Positions 51,212-60,941 of a stretch of DNA of 64,000 nucleotides are shown piece by piece. The stretch lies in assembly GCA_947501355.1 (NCBI GenBank), contig CANMVA010000001.1, positions 1,496,001 to 1,560,000 of the forward strand, in the 5' to 3' direction. The stretch is from an uncultured Paracoccaceae bacterium (GTDB lineage: Bacteria; Pseudomonadota; Alphaproteobacteria; Rhodobacterales; Rhodobacteraceae). The position numbers and the translations under genes were made by a program. The notes below the pieces were generated by a model. That model worked only from the letters and a program-made list of their open reading frames with translations. It had not been told where the DNA came from and did no database searches. Positions within the stretch are counted from its first letter, which is position 1. Every line of letters begins with the position of its first letter.

Positions 51212-51667
51212 CTACTCAGCAGCGACAGCAGCATCCGTCAACTTGCCCAACGCCCCGGTCATCATCTTGAGAACCTCCGCATCGGCAGGAACGCCGTGGG
51301 TTTCGGCCAGCCCCGCGGGGTCGTGGTAGACAACCTGCACCTGTCCGTCCGCATCTTCATAGGCCAGCACGCGCAGAGGCAGATCAAGCCCGGTGGTGAT
51401 GGCAGCCTGCATCGCGGGCGTTCCCAGCTTGGGGTTGCCGAACATCAGCATTTGCGCAGGGGCCAGCTCGGACCCGACGCTTTCTGCCCCCTTCGCGTGA
51501 TCGACGCGGGCAAAGACGGTTGCCCCCGCGTTGCCCACAGCCGCCTCCAGACGGTCGATGGTGACCGCAACGGAATGGGGGCTGGGTTTGCTGATCAGGT
51601 CTGCGGCAAAGGCCGCCGGGGCTGCGATGCAAAAGGCAAGGGTGCAAAGGGTGGAACGCAAGGGCAT
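51212..51667 (-). CDS. Exported DUF302 protein
   Basis: 151 residues with a Sec signal peptide (LCTLAFCIAAPAAFA) and a DUF302 fold with MLMFGNPKLGTPAM and LPLRVLAYEDADGQV. The family is periplasmic or membrane-linked and of unknown function. It starts 90 bp after the RND pump stop, in the same direction; the hairpin at 51721 lies between them. Confidence 0.87.
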   Translation of the reverse strand: MPLRSTLCTLAFCIAAPAAFAADLISKPSPHSVAVTIDRLEAAVGNAGATVFARVDHAKGAESVGSELAPAQMLMFGNPKLGTPAMQAAITTGLDLPLRVLAYEDADGQVQVVYHDPAGLAETHGVPADAEVLKMMTGALGKLTDAAVAAE

Positions 51668-51720
51668 GAAGGTCTCTCCTGATATGTCAGAAGGTCACTA
51701 TGGCGGATGCGATCCGCAAA

Positions 51721-51746
51721 CGGGCGTCACAAGCGCGTGACGCCCG
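51721..51746 (-). terminator. Hairpin after the RND pump gene
   Basis: CGGGCGTCAC (51721-51730) pairs perfectly with GTGACGCCCG (51737-51746) around a 6-nt loop, 11 bp after the RND stop on the minus strand. Only a short T-run (TTT) follows, so termination may be partial. Confidence 0.65.
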
Positions 51747-51757
51747 CATGTTGCGCG

Positions 51758-54700
51758 TTACTCTGCCGCCTTCAGCGGGGCGAGGGATGGTGCCGGGGTA
51801 TCCGGATCATCCCAGATGATCTCGGGCGCTTTGACGCGACCGGCTTCGCGCGACAAGGCCCAGTCCTGTGCCGCACGGCTCGATTTGCCCATCGAGAGCT
51901 TCGCCAGAAGCTGCGCCAGCCACTGCGCATAGGTGCTGACCCAGACCCGCAGCGCCAGCATCGAGGGGGTGAAGACCAGCGTCAGCACGGTTGCGATGCC
52001 CAGACCGAAGACCACGGCTGTGGCCAGTTGCTTCCACCAGAGCGCGGTCGGGCTGTTGATCGAATACCCCCCGCCGATGAAATCCAGGCTCAGGCCGAAC
52101 ATCATCGGCGCCAGACCTGCCATGGTGGTGATCGTGGTCAGTAGGACCGGGCGGATGCGCGCCTCGCCCGTGCGCACGATCGCCTCGATCCGGGGCATGT
52201 AGCGGGAATATTCCTGATAGGTGTCGATCAGAACAATGTTGTTGTTCACCACGATCCCCGCCAAGGCCACGATGCCTGTCCCGGTCATGATGATCGAGAA
52301 TGGCTGGTTCATCACCAGCATCCCGATCAGCACGCCTGTCGTCGACAGGATCACGGCGAGCAGCACCAGAACGGCGTTATAGAAGCTGTTGAACTGCGCC
52401 AGCAGGATGATGAACATCAGCCCTAGCGCGCCGGCAAAGGCGCTCATCAGGAACTGGCCGCTTTCTTCCTGCTCTTCCTGATCGCCGGTCCATTCAAAGC
52501 TGACCCCTTGGGGCAGCGCATCGCCGCTGTCGAGCCATTCGCTCAGAACGCCGATCCGCTCGTTGGCGTTGATCGGTGCGCCGTCGTCATTGAATAGACC
52601 CGGCAGCACATCGGCTTTCACATCGTAATACCGCTGCTGATCGACGCGGTCGATCTGCGCCAGCTTGGCAACAGGCTGTCGAGTGATGAAGTTGGACAGC
52701 GGCACCAGCCCGTCCGAGGTGCGCACCTTGAGATTATCAAGGGTCGAGAGCACCCGGTCGTCTTCCGGCAAGCGCACACGGATGTCGATTTCCTCGTCCG
52801 AGCTGTCGACCCGCATCGTGTCCAGCAGGATGCCGCGCGTGACCAGTTGGACCATTGCACCCACCGTGACCACATCCGCCCCGTAGCGGCCCGCCTTCTC
52901 GACATCGACGTCGATCTGCCAGTCGATGCCGGGCAGGGGCAGTGAATCCTCGATCAGGGTCAGACCTTCGGTTGCCTCGAACCGCGCGCGCGCGATGCGG
53001 GCGGCCTCTTCGAGGGTTTCAAGACTGTCGCCTTTCAGGCGCAGATGCACCGGCTTGCCAGAGGCCGGGCCTTGGGCCAGTTCCGAGATCTCGGTCTCGA
53101 TGCCGGGAATGGTCGCCAGTTGCACGGCCAGTTCGTCAATCACGACATTGCCGTCCAGCGACGGATCATCGGCGCGATCTTCCCAGGGGATCGTCTCGAA
53201 CTGGATCTGGCCGACTGTGTCGCGGGGGATCGACGCGCCGGAGGCGTCGGTGTTCAGCCCGCCCTGACCGGCAAAAGCGAAGGTGTTGACGACGCCGGGA
53301 TGGGCCTTGACGATATCTTCAGCCTGCCGCAGCAACGCGTCCTTTTCGTCAAGCGACAGGTTTCCGCGGGCGCGGACATAGGCGATGGCCTGTTCGGGCT
53401 CGGATTCGACAAAGAACTCCACCCCGTTGTTGTTTTGCGAGAACGTCATGAAGATTGTCACGACGAAGGCTGCGATCACCCCAATCGACAGGATCGGCAT
53501 GATCGGGTTGCCCGCGATGAATTTGATGAAACGGCCAAAAGGTGTGCGTTTGTGGCCCGCTTTGATCTTGCGCGGCGCCCGGCGCAGTTCGACCGCGCCC
53601 ATGACGATAGACAGGCTCAGCGCACCGACAAGGAACATGATCACGCCCACGACGGTGCCAAACGCACCGGCATTCGGTCCAAAGAGATAGGCCGGGTTCA
53701 GCAACTTCATCGCGCCGACAAACACCAGTGCCAGTGCCGGGATCAGCAAGGCCGCACGGGCGATCCAGGGATAGCCGCGCAGCACGTTCGACGCGCGCTC
53801 GATATTGCGGGAGATGCGACCGGTGACGCCGCCCATGACAGGCAGATAGATCAGTGCCACAACGAGCGACGCGGACAGCACGAAGATCAGGGTCACGGGC
53901 AGCATGCCCATGAACTCGCCCGGAACGCCGGGCCAGAAGAGCATCGGCAGGAACGCGCAAAGCGTCGTCGCGGTCGAGCTGACGACAGGCCAGAACATGC
54001 GCTGCGCCGCCTCGACATAAGCCGCCATCGGGCCGGAGCCTTCCTTGATGCGCCGGTCGGCATACTCGACCACCACGATGGCCCCATCCACAAGCATGCC
54101 CACGGCAAGGATCAGACCGAACATCACGATGTTCGAGATCGAGACACCCATCACGGCGAGGAACGCGAAACACAGCAGGAACGACGTCGGGATCGCAAAG
54201 CCAACCAGCAGCGCCGAGCGTGACCCTAATGAGGCCAGCACGACGATCATCACCAGCGCGATGGCGGTCAGAACGGAGCCTTCCAACTGGCTGACCATCG
54301 AGGCGACCTGCCGCGACATGTCGTTGGAGGTGCCGACCTGAATGGCGCTTTGCAGTTCAGGCGGCCAGCTTTCCTGTTCGGCGGCGACCTCGGCCTTCAC
54401 CAACTCGGCGGTGTCGATCAGGTTGAAGCCCTTGCGCTTGACGACCTGCAACGCGACGGTGTTGATGCCGTTAAAGCGCGCGGTGCCTTCGCGATCCTCG
54501 AAGGTCAGGTTGATATCGGCCAGATCGCCCAGCGTGATGACGCGGTCGCCTTCGGTCTTGACGGGCAGGGCGTAGATGTCCGGCGTGTCATCGAAAGACG
54601 ACGGGATCTTCACTGCAAACGCCCCGCTGGCGGTTTCGACCTCGCCTGCGGCGATCAACTGGTTGTTGTTGGTGACAACATTGATCAACTCGCCCGCGGT

Positions 54701-55291
54701 GATGTTGTAGGCTTCCAGGCGCAGTGGGTCGATCACGACCTCGACCATTTCGTCCCGTTGCCCGGCAAGTCCGGCTTCCAGCACCGGCTCCAGCCCTTCA
54801 AGGCGATCCTGAAGCTCTTTGGCGACGCGCACCAAGGTGCGTTCCGGTACATCGCCGGTCAGGTTCACGATGATGATCGGAAACTCAGAGAAGTTGATCT
54901 CGTTGATCGAATACTGCTCGGCCCCGTCCGGGAAATCGGCCTCGGCCTTTTGCATTGCGTCCCGCACATCGGCCATGATTGCGGTCTTGTCCCAGCCGAA
55001 CTCGAACTCCAGCGCGACACCGGCATAGCCTTCAGCGGCGGTGCCGGACATGGTTTTCAGCCCGTCCAGATCAGACAGCTCGGTCTCCATTGGCTTGACC
55101 AGAAGCGTCTCTGAATCCTCGGCAGAGATGCCGGGGAAGGGGACTGACACGAAAAGCGCCGGGATTTCGATATCCGGCTCGCCTTCCTTGGGCAGGCCGA
55201 CATAGGCAAATCCGCCGACGAGGATCGACAGAGCGATAAAGGCCAACACCATCCGGGCGCGATTGGCGGCCCATGCAACAACACCGGTCAT
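51758..55291 (-). CDS. RND-family efflux transporter (HAE1 type)
   Basis: 1177 residues, longer than the usual 1030-1060. It has the N-terminal helix, LVKPMETELSDLDGLKTMSG, the proton-relay aspartate in AVGMLVDGAIVVVEYADRRI and the C-terminal GIVVNNNIVLIDTYQEYSR. A hydrophobic extension in the middle (about 500-620, with several helices and PFGRFIKFIAGNP) accounts for the excess length. It works with the adaptor encoded just upstream (4-bp overlap) and an outer-membrane channel not seen here. The substrate is unknown. Confidence 0.9.
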   Translation of the reverse strand: MTGVVAWAANRARMVLAFIALSILVGGFAYVGLPKEGEPDIEIPALFVSVPFPGISAEDSETLLVKPMETELSDLDGLKTMSGTAAEGYAGVALEFEFGWDKTAIMADVRDAMQKAEADFPDGAEQYSINEINFSEFPIIIVNLTGDVPERTLVRVAKELQDRLEGLEPVLEAGLAGQRDEMVEVVIDPLRLEAYNITAGELINVVTNNNQLIAAGEVETASGAFAVKIPSSFDDTPDIYALPVKTEGDRVITLGDLADINLTFEDREGTARFNGINTVALQVVKRKGFNLIDTAELVKAEVAAEQESWPPELQSAIQVGTSNDMSRQVASMVSQLEGSVLTAIALVMIVVLASLGSRSALLVGFAIPTSFLLCFAFLAVMGVSISNIVMFGLILAVGMLVDGAIVVVEYADRRIKEGSGPMAAYVEAAQRMFWPVVSSTATTLCAFLPMLFWPGVPGEFMGMLPVTLIFVLSASLVVALIYLPVMGGVTGRISRNIERASNVLRGYPWIARAALLIPALALVFVGAMKLLNPAYLFGPNAGAFGTVVGVIMFLVGALSLSIVMGAVELRRAPRKIKAGHKRTPFGRFIKFIAGNPIMPILSIGVIAAFVVTIFMTFSQNNNGVEFFVESEPEQAIAYVRARGNLSLDEKDALLRQAEDIVKAHPGVVNTFAFAGQGGLNTDASGASIPRDTVGQIQFETIPWEDRADDPSLDGNVVIDELAVQLATIPGIETEISELAQGPASGKPVHLRLKGDSLETLEEAARIARARFEATEGLTLIEDSLPLPGIDWQIDVDVEKAGRYGADVVTVGAMVQLVTRGILLDTMRVDSSDEEIDIRVRLPEDDRVLSTLDNLKVRTSDGLVPLSNFITRQPVAKLAQIDRVDQQRYYDVKADVLPGLFNDDGAPINANERIGVLSEWLDSGDALPQGVSFEWTGDQEEQEESGQFLMSAFAGALGLMFIILLAQFNSFYNAVLVLLAVILSTTGVLIGMLVMNQPFSIIMTGTGIVALAGIVVNNNIVLIDTYQEYSRYMPRIEAIVRTGEARIRPVLLTTITTMAGLAPMMFGLSLDFIGGGYSINSPTALWWKQLATAVVFGLGIATVLTLVFTPSMLALRVWVSTYAQWLAQLLAKLSMGKSSRAAQDWALSREAGRVKAPEIIWDDPDTPAPSLAPLKAAE

Positions 55292-56373
55292 TTGGAGGCC
55301 TCTTGATAGGTGACATCAACCGGCACCCCGTCGATGACAAATTCCTGCCCGATGGTGATGATCTCGACCTCCTGATCAAGGCCGCTGATCCAGACGCCAT
55401 CGACCGTGTCGCGCAGATAGACGATGGGGCGGAACTCTGCGGCACCATCCTCGACCACGCGCACGCCAATCGTGCCTTCATCCGACAAGGTCAGCGCCGA
55501 GCCGGGGATCAGATGCGCCTGCGCGCCGTCCGAGGCGATCACGATCTCGGCGGTCTGGCCGTCCCGGATTGTCAAATCGCCGTTCGGCACTTCGATTTCC
55601 ACGCGGAAGGTACGGGTTGTGTCATCGGCAGAGCGGGACAGGAACGTCACGCGGCCTTGCACTTGCTCGCCCGTGGCCAGCGTGGCCCCGGCTGGCGCGC
55701 CGACAGTGACGCGGTTCACTTGCGTCTCGGGCACGAAACCGACCAGCTTGATAGGGTTCAATTGAATGATGGTGGCGCAATGACCACCCGGTTGCAGCAG
55801 CGATCCCAGCTCTGCCGCGTCGCTTTCCAGCAAACCGGCGAAGGGGGCGGTGATGTTGAGCCGCTCCAGTTCCTTCTTGGCCGCTTGGACCGAGGCTTCG
55901 GCCGATTGCAGCGTCGCTTGAGCGCCCACCGCGCGGGTCTCGGACGCAAAGCCGCCCTCAGCCAAGCGGGCGGCGGCGGTGTTGTTGATCTGTGCCTCTG
56001 CCAGCCGGGCCTCGGCCTCGCTGAGCATGGCGTCACGGGTGCCTGGGTCCAGCTGACACAACAGCTGGCCCGCCTCGACATACGCGCCTTTGCGCAGCGG
56101 TTCCGAGATCACGAGCCCTGACGTCTCCGCGCGCACATCAACCTGCCGCGCGGCCTCGGTGCGGCCACGCACCAGCACGGCGCTGTCCACTTCCTGCGCG
56201 ACCGAGCGCATGGCGACAACCGACACGCGCTCTGCGCTGTCTTCAAGCGCTTCGCTCTGGGTCTCGTCGTCCTCGTTGACGGCGGCGAAAGCCAAAAGCG
56301 CATCGCGTTCAAACACGACCATATAAAGAGTTGCCGTCACCAGAATTGCGGTGAGGAGTGAAATGAGTCGCAT
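55288..56373 (-). CDS. RND periplasmic adaptor (membrane fusion) protein
   Basis: 361 residues: N-terminal anchor (MRLISLLTAILVTATLYMVV), a lipoyl-like half-motif (QVDVRAETSGLVI...GAYVEAGQLLCQLD), an alpha-helical hairpin (about 105-165, Ala/Glu-rich) and beta-barrel domains. It links the inner-membrane pump to an outer-membrane channel. I start at ATG 56373 (with GAGG upstream); the longer frame reaches the operator region. It leads the two-gene pump operon. Confidence 0.9.
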   Translation of the reverse strand: MRLISLLTAILVTATLYMVVFERDALLAFAAVNEDDETQSEALEDSAERVSVVAMRSVAQEVDSAVLVRGRTEAARQVDVRAETSGLVISEPLRKGAYVEAGQLLCQLDPGTRDAMLSEAEARLAEAQINNTAAARLAEGGFASETRAVGAQATLQSAEASVQAAKKELERLNITAPFAGLLESDAAELGSLLQPGGHCATIIQLNPIKLVGFVPETQVNRVTVGAPAGATLATGEQVQGRVTFLSRSADDTTRTFRVEIEVPNGDLTIRDGQTAEIVIASDGAQAHLIPGSALTLSDEGTIGVRVVEDGAAEFRPIVYLRDTVDGVWISGLDQEVEIITIGQEFVIDGVPVDVTYQEASK

Positions 56374-56445
56374 CGAGTGCCTCGTCTTATCGTTTTGCGT
56401 CCTTGGGGTGTGGGTCAAACCACGCCGCCAGCCGCGATGTGAATT

Positions 56446-56472
56446 TCACTAACATAGTGACTTTACGGTAAA
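56446..56472. promoter_or_regulatory. Two adjacent palindromes upstream of the RND operon
   Basis: TCACTA-ACA-TAGTGA (56446-56460) and TTTAC-G-GTAAA (56462-56472) are both perfect inverted repeats, one base apart, about 75-100 bp upstream of the adaptor ATG. The gap (56374-56600) also serves the rightward yfgM-like operon. No regulator gene lies next to the pump, so the binding protein would be encoded elsewhere. Nothing else in the gap stands out. Confidence 0.55.
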
Positions 56473-56600
56473 CTAACCAGTTCAGATTAAAAAATTTATC
56501 GACCTCTCGCAAGAAATCACCTGTGCGTCAGGGCACATCCGTCTTGGCAATGGTGCAAAAGTCACGCTAAGAGGGGCGAAATGCCGGTGGGAGGCCATTT

Positions 56601-57275
56601 GTGAGCGATACCGACAGCTTTATTGAAGAGGTCAGCGAAGAGGTCCGTCGGGACCGTCTTTTCAACCTGTTACGCCGTTACGGCTGGATTGCGGCAGCCC
56701 TTGTCGTGCTGGTGGTCGGCGGTGCGGCCTTTAACGAGTTTCGCAAGACGTCCGATCGGGCCGAAGCCCAGGCCCGCGGCGATGCGCTGCTGACCGCGTT
56801 GGAGCAATCCGAGCCGGGGGAGGCTTTGGCCGATGTGGCAAGTGACGGCTCGGTGCCAGCCTTGATGCTGGCGGCGGCCGCTCTTGAGGAAGAGGGCAAG
56901 CTGGAAGAGGCCGCCACGCAGCTTGATCTGCTGGCCGTCACCCAGGATGCGCCCGCAATCTATCGCGATGTGGCGACGCTGAAATCCGTGATGCTGCGCG
57001 CCGAGACGCTGAGCGCCGATGACAAGCGCGCCCGGCTGACGCAACTGACCGCGCCGGGCAACCCGCTGCGGCTTCTTGCCGAAGAACAGCTGGCGCTGAT
57101 CGACATTGAAACGGGCGATCTAGAGGCCGCTGGAGCCCGTCTGGACATGATCGAGGCGGATGCCGAGACAAGTGCGGGCTTGCGCCTGCGCGTCGAGCAG
57201 TTGAAACTGGCTTTGGGTCTGGCCCCGCAAGGGCTTGACGACGGGGCCGGCGCGCCGGCTGCCGAAGGCGAATGA
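56601..57275 (+). CDS. YfgM-like TPR membrane protein
   Basis: 224 residues: a cytoplasmic N-terminus with VSEEVRRDRLFNLLRRYGW, one membrane helix (about 30-47, IAAALVVLVVGGAAFNEF) and a periplasmic TPR-like domain. The match is to the YfgM family (ancillary SecYEG translocon/chaperone link), and the following bamB and der repeat the E. coli gene order yfgM-bamB-der. The start is GTG 56601 after GGGAGG. Confidence 0.85.
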   Translation: MSDTDSFIEEVSEEVRRDRLFNLLRRYGWIAAALVVLVVGGAAFNEFRKTSDRAEAQARGDALLTALEQSEPGEALADVASDGSVPALMLAAAALEEEGKLEEAATQLDLLAVTQDAPAIYRDVATLKSVMLRAETLSADDKRARLTQLTAPGNPLRLLAEEQLALIDIETGDLEAAGARLDMIEADAETSAGLRLRVEQLKLALGLAPQGLDDGAGAPAAEGE

Positions 57276-57332
57276 TAAGGATGCCGGGCGGGCGCTGCCA
57301 TGCTCCGGCTGTACAGAAATGAGGGTTTCGCA

Positions 57333-58652
57333 GTGACGCACGCACGCCGGATTTGTCTTTTGGGGGCCATTGCCCTGTTGGCCGCCTGCGGCAATCGCGA
57401 GGTTATTCTGGAAGGCGAGCGCCTTGATCTGCGCGCGCCGCTTGATCCCGAAGAGACAGTTGTCGAAGAGGTCGCCGAGGTTTCGACCGACATCACGCTG
57501 CCCGCGCAGGTCAATCATACCGAATGGACCCACCGCAACGGAACCGCGTCACACCGCATCCAGCATCCCGCGCTATCGCGCACCCTCGCGTCGGTCTGGT
57601 CGGCCAATATCGGCTCAGGCGACAGCCGCAAGCACCGGATCACCGCGGATCCGGTCGTCAGCGCGGGCCGCGTCTTTGCATTGGACAGCCAGGCGACGGT
57701 CAGCGCGACATCGACCGCGGGCGCACAGATCTGGTCACGCGACCTGACGCCGCCCACGGATCGCTCGTCCGATGCCTCCGGCGGCGGTTTGGCTGTGGAC
57801 GGGGACACAGTCTATGTGACAACGGGCTTTGGCGAACTCAGCGCGCTGGATGTGGCCACCGGGGCGGAGAAATGGGTGCAGGAACTCGATGGCGCGACGA
57901 CAGGCGCCCCCACCGTCAGTGACGGTCTGGTCTATGTGATCTCTCGCGACAGTCAGGGCTGGGCGATCAATGCAGACACGGGCCGCATCGAATGGTCGGT
58001 CACGGGCACGCCAAGCACATCCAACATGGTCGGCGGTGCAGGCCCGGTGGTCGGCGATAAGCTGGCGGTCTTTGCCTTTGGCTCTGGCGAGTTGGTCGGC
58101 GCGTTCCGCAAAGGCGGTGTGCAGGTCTGGAACTCGTCGGTCTCAGGCGCGCGTCAGGGACGGGCCTATACCACGGTGACCGACATCACCGGCGACCCGG
58201 TCATTGATGGGGACGTGATCTACGCTGCCAACCAGTCAGGTCGCATCGTGGCGCTGAATGCAGGCTCGGGTGAGCGGATCTGGACCGCCAAGGAAGGGGC
58301 CTACAGCCCCGTGTGGCCCACGGATAACGCGGTTTTCCTTGTCTCCGACGAAGGCAAGCTGGTGCGTCTTGAGGCAGAAACCGGTGCCGAGGTCTGGTCG
58401 GTCGATCTGCCGTATTTCCAGAAAGAGCGCCCGCGTCGTCTCAAAGCGGTCTTTGCCCATTACGGGCCGGTTCTGGCCGGTGGTCGTTTGATCGTGGCCT
58501 CTAGCGACGGGGTAATCCGCAGCTTTGATCCGGTCAGTGGGGCGCTGATCTCGACCGTGGATATTCCGGGCGGGGCGACGACAAACCCGGTTGTGGTCAA
58601 TGGCACGCTTTACGTGGTCTCCGGGCGCGGTACGCTGCACGCGTTTCGATAA
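57333..58652 (+). CDS. bamB: Outer-membrane assembly lipoprotein BamB
   Basis: 439 residues. The signal peptide ends in the lipobox LLAAC, and the rest is an eight-bladed beta-propeller of PQQ-like repeats (for example LDVATGAEKWVQELDG, ALNAGSGERIWTAKEGAYS). BamB supports BamA in outer-membrane protein insertion. I chose GTG 57333 because GAGGG lies 7 bp upstream; the ATG at 57300 has none and would add 11 residues. It lies between the yfgM-like gene and der. Confidence 0.9.
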   Translation: MTHARRICLLGAIALLAACGNREVILEGERLDLRAPLDPEETVVEEVAEVSTDITLPAQVNHTEWTHRNGTASHRIQHPALSRTLASVWSANIGSGDSRKHRITADPVVSAGRVFALDSQATVSATSTAGAQIWSRDLTPPTDRSSDASGGGLAVDGDTVYVTTGFGELSALDVATGAEKWVQELDGATTGAPTVSDGLVYVISRDSQGWAINADTGRIEWSVTGTPSTSNMVGGAGPVVGDKLAVFAFGSGELVGAFRKGGVQVWNSSVSGARQGRAYTTVTDITGDPVIDGDVIYAANQSGRIVALNAGSGERIWTAKEGAYSPVWPTDNAVFLVSDEGKLVRLEAETGAEVWSVDLPYFQKERPRRLKAVFAHYGPVLAGGRLIVASSDGVIRSFDPVSGALISTVDIPGGATTNPVVVNGTLYVVSGRGTLHAFR

Positions 58653-58688
58653 CTTCAGCGCTTTCCGTTGACGCGTTGATGCTGTAAG

Positions 58689-58708
58689 CGGCAGGCTTGA
58701 TCCTGCCG
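58689..58708 (+). other. Hairpin overlapping the der leader
   Basis: CGGCAGG pairs with CCTGCCG around a 6-nt loop, ending 10 bp before the der start codon. It has no T-run. It could weaken read-through or fold over the GGAGA ribosome site; significance is uncertain. Confidence 0.3.
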
Positions 58709-58718
58709 GAGACCGAAA

Positions 58719-60176
58719 ATGTCGTTCACGCTGGCCATAGTTGGCCGTCCCAATGTTGGTAAATCCACGCTGTTCAACCGTCTGGTGGGCAAGCGTCTGG
58801 CGCTGGTCGATGACCAGCCCGGCGTAACGCGCGATCTGCGCGAGGGCGAGGCGCGGCTGGGCGATCTGCGCTTCACGGTGATTGATACCGCCGGTCTGGA
58901 AGAGGCAACGGATGCGTCGCTGCAAGGCCGGATGCGTCGGCTGACGGAACGTGCCGTGGACATGGCCGATGTGTGCCTCTTCATGATCGACGCGCGGGCG
59001 GGGGTTTTGCCCGCGGATGAGGTTTTTGCCGAGATTTTGCGCAAACGGTCCGAGCATGTGTTTTTGGCCGCCAACAAGGCCGAAGGCCGTGCCGCCGAAG
59101 CCGGCGTGTTGGAGGCGTATGGTCTGGGTCTTGGCGACCCTCTGCGCATCTCAGCAGAGCATGGCGAGGGGTTGGAGGATCTATATGCCGCGCTGATGCC
59201 GTTGGCCGATGTCTTTGCCGAACGGGCTGCAGCGGATGCGCCTGAGGTCGATGTCGAGGTCGAGGACGGCGACGATGACGGCCCCCGCAAGCTGACCAAG
59301 GACAAACCCTTGCAGGTGGCCGTGATCGGCCGCCCGAATGCGGGTAAATCGACGCTGATCAACAAGATCATTGGCGAGGATCGTTTGCTGACCGGCCCAG
59401 AGGCCGGGATCACGCGTGATGCGATTTCCGTGATGGCGCAATGGGGCCACACGCCGGTGCGCATCTTCGACACGGCAGGCATGCGCAAGCGCGCCAAAGT
59501 GCAGGAAAAGCTGGAGAAACTGTCGGTCTCTGATGGGTTGCGGGCGGTGAAATTCGCCGAAGTCGTCGTGGTGCTGCTGGATGCGGATATCCCGTTCGAG
59601 CAACAGGATCTGCGCATCGCTGATCTGGCCGAACGCGAAGGCCGCGCGGTGGTGGTCGCGATCAACAAGTGGGATCTGGAGCCTGAGAAGCAGGCCAAGC
59701 TGCGCGATCTGCGCGAGAAGTTCGAGCGGCTTTTGCCGCAGCTGCGCGGGGCGCCACTGGTGACGGTTTCCGCCAAGACGGGCAAGGGCCTGGACCGGCT
59801 GGAGAGCGCGATCCTGCGCGCGCATGAGGTCTGGAACCGGCGCGTGACCACCTCGCAGTTGAACCGCTGGCTGTCTGATATGGTCGAGGCGCATCCGCCT
59901 CCCGCACCGGGCGGCCGCCGTATCAAGCTGCGCTACGCCACCCAAGTGAAAACGCGGCCTCCGGGATTTGTGGTGATGTGCTCGCTTCCGGAGAAGCTGC
60001 CGGAAAGCTATTCGCGCTATCTTGTCAACGGGTTACGGGACGATTTTGACATGCCGGGGACGCCCATTCGGCTGACGATGCGCTCGCAGGCAGACAAGAA
60101 CCCGTACAAGGACAAGAAGAAGTCCACGCCGTCGCGGTTACGCAAGCATTTGGGTAAAGGCCGCGCGGACGAGTAG
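58719..60176 (+). CDS. der: Ribosome-assembly GTPase Der (EngA)
   Basis: 485 residues with two GTPase domains: GRPNVGKST with DTAGLEE in the first and [20 protein letters not shown] and NKWDLE in the second, then a KH-like C-terminal domain (about 390-485) ending in a basic tail. Der acts in 50S subunit maturation. An acidic linker ([13 protein letters not shown]) joins the two G domains. It follows bamB after 66 bp. Confidence 0.96.
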   Translation: MSFTLAIVGRPNVGKSTLFNRLVGKRLALVDDQPGVTRDLREGEARLGDLRFTVIDTAGLEEATDASLQGRMRRLTERAVDMADVCLFMIDARAGVLPADEVFAEILRKRSEHVFLAANKAEGRAAEAGVLEAYGLGLGDPLRISAEHGEGLEDLYAALMPLADVFAERAAADAPEVDVEVEDGDDDGPRKLTKDKPLQVAVIGRPNAGKSTLINKIIGEDRLLTGPEAGITRDAISVMAQWGHTPVRIFDTAGMRKRAKVQEKLEKLSVSDGLRAVKFAEVVVVLLDADIPFEQQDLRIADLAEREGRAVVVAINKWDLEPEKQAKLRDLREKFERLLPQLRGAPLVTVSAKTGKGLDRLESAILRAHEVWNRRVTTSQLNRWLSDMVEAHPPPAPGGRRIKLRYATQVKTRPPGFVVMCSLPEKLPESYSRYLVNGLRDDFDMPGTPIRLTMRSQADKNPYKDKKKSTPSRLRKHLGKGRADE

Positions 60177-60204
60177 GTCTGTGCCGTGGGCAGGCATTCG
60201 GCTG

Positions 60205-60236
60205 CCTTCGGCGAGGATATTTTTGCAAAGCTGAAA
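60205..60236. repeat. Dispersed 3'-flank repeat
   Basis: GCCTTCGGCGAGGATATTTT, followed by TGCAAAGCTGAA, lies between the convergent der and TspO-like genes, 29 bp after the der stop. The first 19 bases equal those of the copy at 16918. Confidence 0.65.
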
Positions 60237-60251
60237 CACAAGGGCCGTGTC

Positions 60252-60941
60252 TCAGCTGGAGCGGCCCCAGCTGAAGACGAGGGCGATGATGCCCGCTCCT
60301 GCAAGGCCAAGGATGGCCGCGTTGCCACCCCAATTTGCCACCATGATCGCGACCAGAGCCCAGACCACGGTGGCGCCATATTCCGGCGCGCGGTGGGTGC
60401 GGCTTTGGATGAAAAAGGCGAAGACAATCGCCAAGGCAAGGGCGACCAGGGCGGCAGTATCCTCGGACACGAGGCCGTAACCTGCGAGCATCAGACCGAC
60501 CGAAACGAAGCTGGCCGCGCTCAACCACCCTGCATAGACCGCGACCGGGGTCTGCAGGACCCAGCGGTCTTGTGTGTTGGTGGTCTTCAGGAATGCCCAA
60601 AGGGCTGTGACGAGCATGGCCCAGATCATTGCAGTGGCCGCGGGTGGGTTCTGGCTGGCCACCATCAGCCAAGGCGCGCCGATGACAAGGGACAGAATAA
60701 GGGGCAGGCGCACCGCATCCCAAGCCGGGTCGTCTTTGCGTTTCCAAAGCCCGAAGCCTGCATGGATGATCAGCCCCAGATAGATCGGCCCCCAGATCGC
60801 AAAGGCGTAGCCTGCGGGTTGTACCGGTGGGTTCTCTTGCGGGACCGGGTAGAGATTGGGGTCAAACCCATCGAAGGGGGAGAAGAACGGGGCGGCTGCA
60901 AAGGCCAGCGCGGCCAGAAGCAGAAGGAAGGCTTTCATCAT
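60252..60941 (-). CDS. TspO/MBR-related tryptophan-rich membrane protein
   Basis: 229 residues, seven to eight membrane segments. PAGYAFAIWGPIYLGL and the tryptophans in APWLMVASQNPPA and WAMLVTALWAF place it near the tryptophan-rich sensory protein (TspO) family, in the long form common in alphaproteobacteria. A role in tetrapyrrole or stress signalling is known for short TspO; whether this holds here is unclear. Its start overlaps the stop of the glycosyltransferase gene. Confidence 0.75.
   Translation of the reverse strand: MMKAFLLLLAALAFAAAPFFSPFDGFDPNLYPVPQENPPVQPAGYAFAIWGPIYLGLIIHAGFGLWKRKDDPAWDAVRLPLILSLVIGAPWLMVASQNPPAATAMIWAMLVTALWAFLKTTNTQDRWVLQTPVAVYAGWLSAASFVSVGLMLAGYGLVSEDTAALVALALAIVFAFFIQSRTHRAPEYGATVVWALVAIMVANWGGNAAILGLAGAGIIALVFSWGRSS

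Noticed and set aside
53045-54223. A 392-codon plus-strand open frame inside the RND gene
   Set aside because: His/Asp/Gln-rich complement of the pump gene; no domain, no start signal.
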